Shown piece after piece: positions 46,504 through 56,781 of a stretch of DNA of 64,000 nt (position 1 is its first letter; each line of letters opens with the position of its first letter). A program made the translations under genes and the position numbers. Origin of the DNA: Allomyces macrogynus ATCC 38327 (lineage: Eukaryota > Blastocladiomycota > Blastocladiomycetes > Blastocladiales > Blastocladiaceae); the NCBI GenBank assembly GCA_000151295.1, contig GG745355.1:88522-152521 (forward strand), given 5' to 3'. Under the pieces are notes generated by a model. The model was not told where the DNA came from and made no database searches. It saw only the letters and a list, made by a program, of their open reading frames with translations.

Positions 46504-48412
46504 TTGGTCGTTTGCTCGCATTTGTGGTGCACCCTTGATTGCGTCGTGCCGTTGTCACGTTCTCGCCGTGCTTTCGTTGCATTCGCGTTAATCGATGTTC
46601 ACCGACCGCTCCGCCGTCGTCTTGTTCCGGTGCCGTGTCGCGTGCCGCGCCGTGCTCGCACGCGCGCTTTGTCCTACTGCCTTTGTTGTGCTGTTTCCGA
46701 ACGCGTTGTTGTCGCATTTCGGAGCCGTTCTGTTCCGTTCCTTGGCGATCGGCGTTCTCCACCCTCACGCTGCTCGACCTTCTCCACCGCCGCACCGCTC
46801 GACGGTCCCCCCCGCACCGCTCAACGTCGCGCGCCGAGCGATGCCCACCAGTACTCATGTCGGTCCACGGATCACCCGCTGGCGCGACACACACGGTTCG
46901 TGGGGGTTGTGCGGCAAGAGCGTCGAGTTTTTTTTCGTCTCGCTCTCACTCCGTCCATTCTTCACCACCTCCCCCTCTCTCTCCTTTTCGTGCTTTGTCG
47001 TGGCCATGCTGGTCTGGGTCGTCCACCGTGGTTCATTTTTTCGTGCTCTTGGTCTTTGTTCCCATCTTCTCCCTCCCCTCCCCACCTCACCCTTCATTTG
47101 TCTCAGTAAGCAATCGTGTTCGTGCTCCCCGACCTCCTCCTTCTCCACCCTCTCCTGACCCCGCCGACCGTTTTCGTCGTCCGTCGCGACGGCGTGCACC
47201 GCCGTCCCGTCGTCTCCATCTACCCGCTCACCTCCCTTTTCACCTCGTTGAAGCCTGCTCCCGGCCGGCTCGCCTGCCCGTCATCCCTCCTCTCCCATGC
47301 TCCCCGGTCGCCCTCATCACCACCTCCTCCCGCCCTCTCGATCATCGCGTTCCAAAATCAAATCAAATCACCGCCGTGCAGTGCGGCATCGATGCACGAG
47401 TCAAGGCACGGTGTGCATGGGGAGGCGCCTGGGCTTCCGTCTGGAAGCGCGCATGTGGCGGCGATTGCGCGTGGCACAGTGCAGCGCCAAGCCCACGCCG
47501 TTGCTGGCAGCAGTGCTCCACGTGGACGCCACGGACGTTATTTTTGGGCGCAGGACTCCCGCCAGGTTTCGCGAAAGAAACCGCGGGCGGCGTGTTGATC
47601 ACTCTCGCCATCGGCTCGCGGGCCGCCACCCACACTCCACGCCGAGAAGACGCGCGCCCCAATCCGCCACACGCGCACTTTGTCCAACGGGCGCCGCCAC
47701 ACCCCGTGGACCCTTTTCGTTCATTTCTTTTGAGAGCAAAGACAGGGAGGGTCCCAACCACCAACTCGGCGCGCCACGTCCATGGCATGGCCAGAGACAA
47801 AGGAATGGCGTGCGCGGGCGCCGCGCGCAAGACCCCATGACACCATGGCCAATGGAGCGCGTGTTGTTGTCGCGAGGGTGTTCAACAAGAAACGGGCCGA
47901 CAACCGACTCGACGGCGTGGCGCGACGCGCGACGCGCGATCAAGAGAGCGAGTGGGTTGCCAGAAGGGTGAAGCCGCGGGAAGGCGAGTCCCGCGCACGG
48001 GGACTTAGTCCGTTCCACGACCAACAACCATGCTCAAGCAGCATAGGGATGGCGCAACTCGGAGCTGGGGCGCGCACCACCCGCCCAAGGGCCAACCGAA
48101 CCCGCATCCGTCTATATAGACTGCCAAGGCCCCCGGGACGCGCGACCCGCCTGTTCTCCGCAGCCAGCAAACCATACCCACCCTGATCCTCTTCTTCGCG
48201 CGCGCGACCTTGACCGACGGCCTGGCCGCCCACTGCCACTGCCACCCCGCGCGTGCCGACGGACGCCGACAGACGCCGACCTTGTACCACCTGGGTAACC
48301 GCGAACCGCGCCATCGATACGCGGCCTACCCCGCACTTCTTTTTCTCCCCCGAGACCTCATCCACCGTCGAGACGCGCGGACGCGACAACAAGTGCAAGA
48401 ACTGGACCAACG
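46504..48412. other. Long intergenic region upstream of the zinc-finger gene
   Basis: No supported gene. Pyrimidine-rich tracts dominate 46.7-47.3 kb. Likely contains the extended promoter and 5' leader of the zinc-finger regulator; regulators often have long upstream regions. Confidence 0.5.
48112..48120 (+). promoter_or_regulatory. TATA box (TATATAGA) upstream of the zinc-finger gene
   Basis: Clear TATA element about 295 bp before the ATG at 48413, implying a 5' untranslated leader of roughly 260 nt if used. Confidence 0.5.
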
Positions 48413-49821
48413 ATGCGCATCTCGGATCTGCTCAATCCATCGACGCCCACGACGCCGACATTTGCCGTGGCCCCCGCCGCTGTTGCCAGTGTTGCGGATC
48501 CGTCGCGCGTACGTCACGGACCAGCGCCGGGGCCAAGGATGGCCGGGATGCCGCACGTCGCGACCACGACGACGACGACAGGAGTGGTGAGCCGGACTGG
48601 CGCGGTTCTCCCGCCGCTACCGCACCCAGCACCACCGCGACAACACCTCGTCCACAGCGCGCTGACGACGACGGCAGCCCCAACAACGACGACCATGGCG
48701 ATGACGACGTCCTTGTCGGTGCCATCCGATACGACGACTTGGCATGCAACGTTGCCAGTTGCTCCTGTTACCTATGGTGCGTTGTTGTTGCTTCAGTCTG
48801 CACCACGCCGCTTGTCCGATGGCTTGAACCGTTGGCTGACCCACGTTTTCGTTTCCGTTTCCATTGTCCAACAACAGCCACACCAGCCTTGACGCCACGG
48901 AACGTTGACAACGACCGTCTCCACCCGCACCCGCCGCCGCCGCGGCGACGCGCTCTCGACGACAACAGTCACCGTCGCGCGTCGCTGCCGATTGCGCCGC
49001 GGTACCACCAGCACCAGCACCAAGGCGCGGCATCGCATGACGCACGCCGCGCGAGTATTGCGACGGTGCCGCTATTGCTGCCGGCGCCGCATCCGCACGC
49101 GCACACGCCGGTGCATGCGATCCGGCACGACGTGCACGCACCGGGACCGATCCAGCATGGCGGCGTGCATGCACCCGTCCAAGCCATCGCGCCCGTCCAC
49201 GTCGTTGCGCCGCTCCCGCACCCGCACCCGCACCACCAGCACCCCGTCCACTACCACCATCCGGCGCCGGGGTACATGACCCCACCTTCGCGCGCCGCGT
49301 CTCCGTCCGGCACCACCACCGCTCCTCCCGCACCCGCGCCGACCTCGACCCCACCTCCCGCCGCCACGACCGCGACCCCACCGCTCACTCCCTCACGCGA
49401 CGTCTCCCCCACCTCCTCCACCACCTCCGCCACTGCCGGGCTCGGCCCCGACGTGGCCGTGAACGACCGCGCAACCCAACGTCCTTTTGCCTGCACCGAA
49501 TGCGGGCGCACCTTTTGGCGCAAATTCGATTGTATCCGGCACGTACGGACACATACGCGCGAGCGGCCCTTCCCGTGCGCCGGGTGCGGCCGCGCGTTTG
49601 CGCGAAAGGACGCGCTCGCGCGGCACGTGCAGTTTGCGCCGGTGTGTTTGGCGGCGGCCGCAGATGCGGAACTGAAGGCGCCGATGGGGAGGGTGGAGAG
49701 TGGGAGAGGAGCTGGGGGGAGGGTGGGGAAGAGGTCCGGGGGTGGGGCGAGGGCCGCGGCGGTTGCAGCGATGGCGGGCGCGAGTGGTGGGGCGGCAGGG
49801 CCGTCCGGGGTGACGATGTGA
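48413..49821 (+). CDS. Two-finger C2H2-type transcription factor, 435 aa
   Basis: Exons 48413-48776 and 48878-49821 join in phase; the intron is 101 bp (GTGCGT..CAACAG). The N-terminus MRISDLLNPS matches the short ISDLLN-type motif seen at the start of many fungal regulators. A long Thr/Pro/His-rich region follows (HPHPHHQHPVHYHH), probably disordered. Near the C-terminus finger 1 is a standard C2H2 (FACTECGRTFWRKFDCIRHV ending RTH). Finger 2 (FPCAGCGRAFARKDALARHV) continues QFAPVC, so the last ligand would be Cys six residues after His, a C2HC variant also seen as the last finger of some fungal factors. The linker TRERPF is TGEKPY-like. Nuclear DNA-binding regulator; targets unknown. Confidence 0.85.
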
Positions 49822-50253
49822 GAGTGGGTGGAGAGGGAAGGGAGGAGGGTAGAGGAGGAGGAGGACATATTATAATACACGCCGCGCGATACCATCACGG
49901 AGTTTCCATTTTTCGGATTTCAGGCTGGGTCGATTGGGTTGAGCGATGCGACACGACGAGGTGGGAAGGACTGCGCGCATGAAAGACGTGACCGGCGCAA
50001 AACGAACGACTTGCTAGCATTTCCCTCTTCTCCACCCAGTTTCGGCCAAAGAGGATCGGGACTCCATTAGTGCGAACCGCACGCTTTGTTGACGGCGTGA
50101 CAAAAAGGTGGGGATCTCACATCGAATGCGATGTAAAAAGCCCATGGTCGACTACCAGGCCTTATCGTTCGAGTCTGTTTGGGGTTGGCCTGGTCAACAA
50201 GGACACATATTACCGCAGCATTTGCATAAAGTAATAAAGTATTTCTGGTCATG
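49822..50253. other. Intergenic
   Basis: No supported gene. Separates the zinc-finger gene from the truncated P450 copy 5. Confidence 0.4.
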
Positions 50254-51201
50254 CTTTTCGAGTGCTTGTGCGCGACGGAATGGTCTGGGACCGGATTCTC
50301 GAGTTGAAGGCTCGGCTCGACGATGAGCGAGTGCTCGGTGTGGATCCGCGCGCGCAGCGCGGCTTGTGCTATGCCGAGGAGCTGATCCTGTCCATGGACG
50401 AGGACCAACTGACGATGAACGATATCAAGCAGCTTATGCTCGACATTTTGTTTGCGGGCGTGGTGCGTCTCTCTTTGCTGCTGTGCGAATCTGGGCGTGC
50501 GTAGAGGAAGCCGAGTCACCTCGACCCTCTCCCACCACCAGACACGACGGCAGCCACGCTTCTCTGGACCTTCGTCTACCTCATCAACGATCCAACCCAC
50601 CAAACGCGGCTGCAAGCTGAAGTCGATGCAATCGTCGCGACCCGCGGCTGTCTCCCGTCGCTCGACGACTTTGAAGACCTGCCTTACAAGCGCGCTGTGA
50701 TCAAGGAAGTCGCGCGGCTCTCGCCCGTGACCCCGCTCGGCGTTCCAAGGCAAACGACGGCCGCTGACACGCTTGCCGGGTACCACATCCCCGCCAACTC
50801 GTAAGTGATCTACAACATTGTCGGGATTCACGAGAGCGCGTATGACGCTGAGTTCCGGCCCGGCCGGTGGGTCGAGTCGGGCGGTCTTGCGCTCATGGAC
50901 GGGCTTGTCACGCTTGGTGCGAGTCGGCCGCATGTGCCCAGGCATGCACCTGGCCGCGCGCGAAGCAGTTCTGCTCGTGGCGCGCACAATAGCGTGCTTG
51001 CAGCTCAGGAACGCCAAGGGGGAGGGCGTCAAGATTGATATGGCCGCGAATTTTGGTTTGACCGTGCTCCCAAAGGAGACGGTGCTCGTCAAGTCGACGA
51101 TGCGCGGCATGCAGGTGAGGAGCTTGGTGGAGAATGCGGCGCAGGGCTCGGCGGTGGACCGCGCCGAGGGCCACCATGATGCTGCAGAGGCTGCCGAGTG
51201 A
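50254..51201 (+). pseudogene. Cytochrome P450, array copy 5, 5'-truncated remnant
   Basis: Homology to the other copies begins abruptly in the middle of exon 2 (RDGMVWDRILELKARLDDER) and runs to the C-terminus, so the anchor and the first half are absent. The intron after FAGV is present, but the following exon starts ACACGACGG instead of GACACGACG, a one-base loss. HIPANS is followed by TAA (50801-50803) where the other copies read AQVIYN. The haem loop is shifted and altered (LGASR, then MCPGMHLAAREA in another frame). ExxR (VIKEVARLSP) is intact. Not functional. Opposite orientation to copies 1-4. Confidence 0.9.
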
Positions 51202-51810
51202 TTTTTTTTATGGGGGAGATGGTCGAGTTCATTCTGTTAGTTTTGTTTGTGATTTGCATCGCGCGACCCAGGGAAGTGACCGATTGCACCAGCTGTGGCT
51301 GTAGCTTTGCAGTGGGTAAACGCAGGAAATTGAAATGAACTGATGTTGACAAGGCCGTTTGGGCACAGCACAGCACGATGGCCCATGAAATGACGCTTAC
51401 CAGTCTTTTCGCTCAACATGATCCTCTGTGACCAGAAGTGAAGCGTGATGAGCTCCAAGATGCGTCACGAATGAACATCAAACGATGAGAATTACCATGG
51501 AGCATACCGGGCGACACAGCGCTTAATGGGCCTTTATTCGGCCAATCGCTCATACTTGTGCCCATTAACTCGCTTGACTGGAGTTGCAGAATTATGGCAG
51601 CAACTTCACGCCTTTTCACTGCCACTGAGTGATGGAACGAACTCGGCCCATCACAAGGACTTGTGGATATGGAAGGTGCAGATGGTGTGGCGACGCTGTT
51701 AATTGGTGGTCGGCGCCGCTCATCCATAGACTGAATAAAAGCACGAATGCGCTCGCCAAGATGTATCTCCCTCTCCTTGACCCTCATCTATTCCGTGCGC
51801 ACCATCAGCA
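51202..51810. other. Intergenic, promoter region of P450 copy 6
   Basis: No gene. AATAAAAG at 51733-51740 is a possible core promoter element about 75 bp upstream of the copy 6 start. Confidence 0.4.
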
Positions 51811-53613
51811 ATGTCGAGCTTTGTCGAGACACTGCGCGAAAGCGCTGTCGTGCTTCTTGGCGAGCGGAACCGCACGTACGCCTTCGCCGCCGCGGTTGCG
51901 ACCATTGCGATTGCGGCCACGGCACGCCGCCTGCTCATTTCGTCGTCGCCCCCGTCTGATACCGCGCGTGGGCCGCTGCCGCCATGCCCGCCCGCATGGC
52001 CGCTCGTGGGCCATTTGCCGCTCCTTGCTACAGCTAGCGAGCCCGACAAGCTGATCCAGCGACTTGCGCGCGAATACGGCCCCATTTTTCACCTCAAGCT
52101 CGGCAACGTAATCGCCGTCATCATTTCCAGCAATGAGCTGGCACAGGAAACACTTGTCAAGCGCGGCAAGACGTACGCGAGCCGGAGGGCTGGCAAGGTG
52201 GCCGCACTGAGTACGGATAATGCGCAAAATATGGCTCAGGTATGCTCATCTCGTCGAGGGAGGGTAGAACAGAGGACGCCAACTAACGCGTCGCATCATG
52301 CATCGTGTACTGAGTAGATCATCTATGGCCCGCGGTGGTCGCATTTGCGCCGCGTCGCTCACCGCATCCTGACGCCGCTCAAGCTCACGGACATGGACGC
52401 GATCCTCGCCGCAGAGTCTCTGCGGTTTGTACAGCACCTGCTTGCCAAGACCGGTGAGCCTGTCGAGATCAAGCAGTATCTGATGCTCTACACGGCGAAC
52501 ATTATGCTCGCCAAGTGTCTTGGGATAACACACGACTCGCCCGACGACCCGGCCCTCGAGAGTCTTTGCGCCGACGTGCACACCATGTTCCAGATCGCCG
52601 GGGTGGGTGGGATCGAGGACTATTTTGACTCGATGCTCGTCGAGTGGGCTGGGATGAGCCATAAGCGCAAAATCATTGCCGCCGTATGTGAACGTGTTCA
52701 CAGGGGGTTGATTTGGAATCGGCTGGTCGAGTTCAAGGCGCGACTGGACGGTGAGAAAGCGCGAGGCGTGGATCCGCGCTCGAACCGCAACTTGTGCTGG
52801 GCTGAGGAGCTGATCCTGTTCATGAACGAGGACGAGCTGACGCTCAACGATATCAAGCTGCTCATGCTGGATTTCATTTTTGCAGGCATTGTGCGTCTCT
52901 TATTTATCTTTTATTTGTGGGAATGCGATTGGCTCACCTTTGCCGTCCCTCTCCACCAGGATACGACCGCGGCCACGCTCCTCTGGGTCTTCATCTACCT
53001 CATCAACGACCCGACCCTCCAAACCCGTCTTCACGCCGAAGTCGACGCCATTGTCGCGACCCATGGCCGGCTCCCATCGCTCGACGACCTTGACGCCCTC
53101 CCCTACACGCGCGCTATCATCAAGGAAGTCACGCGCCTCTCACCCGTCGCACCACTCGGCCTGCCGCGGCAGACGATCGAAGACGACGCCCTCGCCGGGT
53201 ACCACATCCCCGCTGGTGCCCAGGTGATCTACAACGTGGTCGGGATCCACTCGGCCATGGACGACGGCGAGTTTCGTCCGGACCGGTGGATCGAGCGCGG
53301 CAGTTTGACCGTCATGGACGGGACGCTTACGTTTGGCGCTGGGCGCCGAATGTGCCCAGGCGTGCATCTCGCGACGCGCGAGATGGTGCTGTTGGTGGCG
53401 CGCACCGTGGCGTGTGTGGGGCTCGGAAATGCCAAGGGGGATGGGGCCAAGATTGAAATGACTTCGCAGTTTGGTCTCACGGTCTTGCCCAAGGAGACTG
53501 TGCTCGTTCAGGCGGCCGTGCGTGATCCACGCGTACGTGACCTGGTGGAAAAGGTGGGCGCGTTGGTGGAGCGCTTCGAGAGCGATCAGGAGGCTGTAAA
53601 GGTCGCCGAGTAA
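51811..53613 (+). CDS. Cytochrome P450, array copy 6, intact (551 aa)
   Basis: Exons 51811-52239, 52318-52890 and 52960-53613 join in phase; the middle exon is 573 bp, identical in length to copy 3. Intron 1 is 78 bp with an AACTAACG branch site; intron 2 is 69 bp, a multiple of three and free of stops. It starts MSSFVETLRESAVVLLG, then a hydrophobic anchor (AFAAAVATIAIAATARRLLI) and PPCPPAWPLVGHLPLLA. The I-helix motif AGIDTTAATLLW spans intron 2. ExxR is KEVTRLSP (about residue 390), then FRPDRWIER, and the haem loop FGAGRRMCPGVH with Cys near 466. All hallmarks of an active microsomal monooxygenase are present. It lies tail to tail with the alcohol oxidase remnant. Substrate unknown. Confidence 0.95.
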
Positions 53614-53807
53614 TATTCAAAGGTAAATGAAGAGTTGCGCTTTCGAGCATGATATCGGATCGATTAGCACATAGATCGTTTAAACTGTCCGCTTTTGGTT
53701 GGAAAGGCACTCCTTATTCGCTGCTCTCCATCTATTGACACTCTCCACCTGCTCATACCCCGTTCTGATGCATTCAAATCTACAATCACAAGCCCAACTC
53801 GCTTCAA

Positions 53808-55993
53808 TCAAACATGAATCGCCGAATCAATCTTCGATTTGGACTGAATGTCCTCGACAATCCAATTGGCCACGCTGTACGTAACCGAATACGTGGTAAT
53901 CATTGGGTTGACACCCGACGACTTTGGGAACGAACTGGCGTCAGCGATATACAATCCCTGCACGCCCCGCACTTGCCCACGCGGCGTGGTGACGTCGCGC
54001 GCTAGGCTCATGGACATTCGCGCCGACCCCATTTGGTGTGCCGAAAGCAGCGTTGTATGGAGCGAGCGTACGCCCTTGGCGCGAACTTTCTCGAGGAACG
54101 CGACCGTCTTGGGGTCTCCCACGTTGGTCGACGGCGGCTCAAATGCCGGCACGTTGAGCTGGCCCGTGACAATCCGCTGCGCGCCCGTGGCAATCAAAAT
54201 CTGCGCGGCGCGCGCGAGATCCTCGGCTGCACTTGCGCCATCAAACGGCGACAGCACAAACTGAATCACGGGCGACCCGCCCTCGTCCAAGACAATGCGC
54301 GCGTTGCGGTCGCGGTCGCACGTAATCACAATCACACACGCCGCGTAGATGATTTTGGCCAGCTGCTGCTTGCTGGCTACTGGACCGTTCCATCTCAAGC
54401 TTGGCGCCATAGTGCGTGCCGTCGCGGTTCTCGACAGCATTGCTGACAGCCGTCATGATTGAGCCCTCGTACGGCCGCGTCTCTTCGGGGTAGTACCCGA
54501 CCGCCATACACGCCGGGAGCAGGCCGAGCTGTCACCCGATGTTCGGGTTCTTGAGCTGAGACCGCAGCAACAGCGCCGGCGTGTGGATCGAGCCGCATGA
54601 GACGACAACCGTGGGCGCCTCAATAATCAGCGGGATCTTGTGCGGGCCCACGATGTCCTGCACGCTGCGTGCCGTCTTCTTGTCTTTGGAGGGGAGCGCT
54701 TTTTCGACATGGCATGACTGGATGATTTGCACGCCGTCGGCGGTCGCGTCGCCAAGCCAAGTGAGCGCCGAGCTCTGTTTCATAGCACGTCTAGGTGGAG
54801 AGCATCAGCAATGGTGAGCACAAACAGCTGCAAGAGCGGGTCGCGCAGAGGAGGAAACAGAAGAACGGACGTGCAGCCGAACCCGCAGTCCCCGCACTCG
54901 TGCGGCTGATTGCGCGCGTTCTGCGGAAAATCCTCAACGTACAGGCCGAGTTTCTTGCACCCATCAAACAGAATCGTTTTGCTCTTGTTGTGCTTGATTT
55001 CCGCTGTTCCAATGCAGAGCCGGTCGCAGACGGCATCGATCGTCTTTTTGGAACCCTTCGGTCCGGAAATACGTTAGCCCATTCTTGGTCGCCCACTCCT
55101 CGCGCAACCATGCTTGCGGGCGGAATCTCGCCGACCAGTTGACAGTCGTCCCACCGCCCAATGTCTTGCCCGCAATCACGGCAATCGATGCGTCCTCGGA
55201 TGCGTTCATGCCGCCGCGGTCGTAGAGCGTCTCCAAACTGGCGAATCAGAGTCTGGAAGCTCATCAGGCCTCGACCATGTGCCCTGCTCCAGGACGACGA
55301 CGTGCAGGCCATCATGCGCCAGAGTTGCAGCCGTGACACCTCCACCTGCGCCAGAAACGACAATCACCACGTCAAACTTCATGGTGAGCGGGGTGGCCAG
55401 CGTGCCCGTAGACACTGGAATGTCAATGAACCGGAACTGTGGGATCGTGTCAGGCGGCAGCGACTTGGGATGGTCCGGGTCTGAGCCAGGGTACCCGAGC
55501 ATCGCGTTGAGCTGTGCGGGCACGCGGTTACTACCATAGACGAGAAAGTCGGCAAGACTCTTGAACAAGAAAAATACTGCGCGGTTCTGGGGCTTGCGCG
55601 ACTGGACCATGAACCGTGAACCAGCAAGTTAGAACCGCGGAAACGACGCAACGATCAGCACCAACCCTTCTCACCTTCTTGCAAGTGAGCATCATTTGAA
55701 CGCGCTCCTCGAGCCTCAAATCCATAAATACCATTTTGAACTTGCCGCCTGACAAGAGCCGGGTGCCGTTGGGTTTGGCCAGTAGATCAGCCAATAGCAT
55801 GATGAACTTGCGGAGTGCGCTGGTACCAGTTCTCTGCTGAAGAATTTCGATGGCATTGTCAGCGCGCACAACTGTCAGTTGTGATTGACACCCAAACCAC
55901 TGCTTGGAGAAGCCGCCATCGTCGATGCCGCACGACGTACGCGCGGTGTCGTTTCGTTCGCTCAAGACAGGCGACTGTAAAGAAAGTCTGAGG
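53808..55993 (-). pseudogene. Long-chain fatty alcohol oxidase (GMC/FAO family), decayed
   Basis: FAO enzymes oxidise long-chain alcohols to aldehydes with FAD and O2. Seen in order on the minus strand: an N-terminal LSERNDTART segment without an ATG in its exon (a TTTACAG acceptor lies just upstream); FDVVIVVSGAGGGVTAATLA (FAD-binding Rossmann motif); GGGTTVNWSARFRPQAWLRE; FPQNARNQPHECGDCGFGC (typical FAO cysteine region); APTVVVSCGSIHTPALLLRS; and the C-terminal SAHQMGSARMSMSLARDV with the expected active-site His, then GLYIADASSFPKSSGVNPM. These lie in several frames; an in-frame TGA follows KNPNIG (about 54535), and the segment after HYGAKLE is shortened and frame-shifted. I read it as a pseudogene; some joins could be unrecognised introns. 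Confidence 0.8.
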
Positions 55994-56781
55994 GTGGGGA
56001 CGAGACATTCTGTATGAATTCATTTCATGCCATCAAGGTCGACGCAGACGCGAGCCTCAAACACAAACTAAGCACCCAACAAGACAACTGAACGAAATGC
56101 AGAAATGGACAACAACTGAAGAGACCGAGTCTGACCAGGCCGAATCAGCATTCAAAGAATGGCAGGTCAAAGACAAAAGAATGCCACAGATCCGTCTGGG
56201 CGGTGCGTCTCGCACGTCTCGCTGCAGAAGAAATCATCACTTTGGTTCATGGATGGCGAGGCTTGACGGGATGTCACAGATGGAGTCTCATTTTACGCGC
56301 ACCTTTGCCAGCCGCCGCCACGATCCAGTTCGAGTACAATGAGGTACGCCGGTTTTTACGTGTCGTTATGTTCATGACAATGGCTGATCGGGCCGTATGC
56401 GGGCCGTTCGAACCATGGCGAGGCGAGGTTGAATACACTGAAGATGCAACCAAGCGATGCACATGCAAGCGAGAAACGGACCTGCATCTCTCAGTCCAGA
56501 CTCGACCTGCGGGCATTCCATGGATCTGTGTGCCAGGCACGACATTTCGAGGATGTCCGTGGGCAGGAGTAACAGGATCAGGGTGCAGAGGGAGTTGGTG
56601 AGTAACCGTCAGCCATAAGACTGCAACCGACACCTACAAATACTTCCGGTCGCCCACGAGATGGAGAAGCATCCGCTGGCAAACTCTCATAATTTCAAGC
56701 ACTCGACGTTGCGGGCCAACGTCGCCTCGGATCAACATTTGCTCATCATCGCTCGCCGCGCTCTGTGGACTTCTTCCAACC
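55994..56781. other. Intergenic upstream of the subtilase
   Basis: Probably contains the lost or undetected first exon of the alcohol oxidase and the subtilase promoter. No other gene supported. Confidence 0.4.

Noticed and set aside
46539..47840. 433-codon plus-strand open frame
   Set aside because: Pro/Ser/Arg-rich with no family likeness, over pyrimidine-rich spacer; likely open by composition only.
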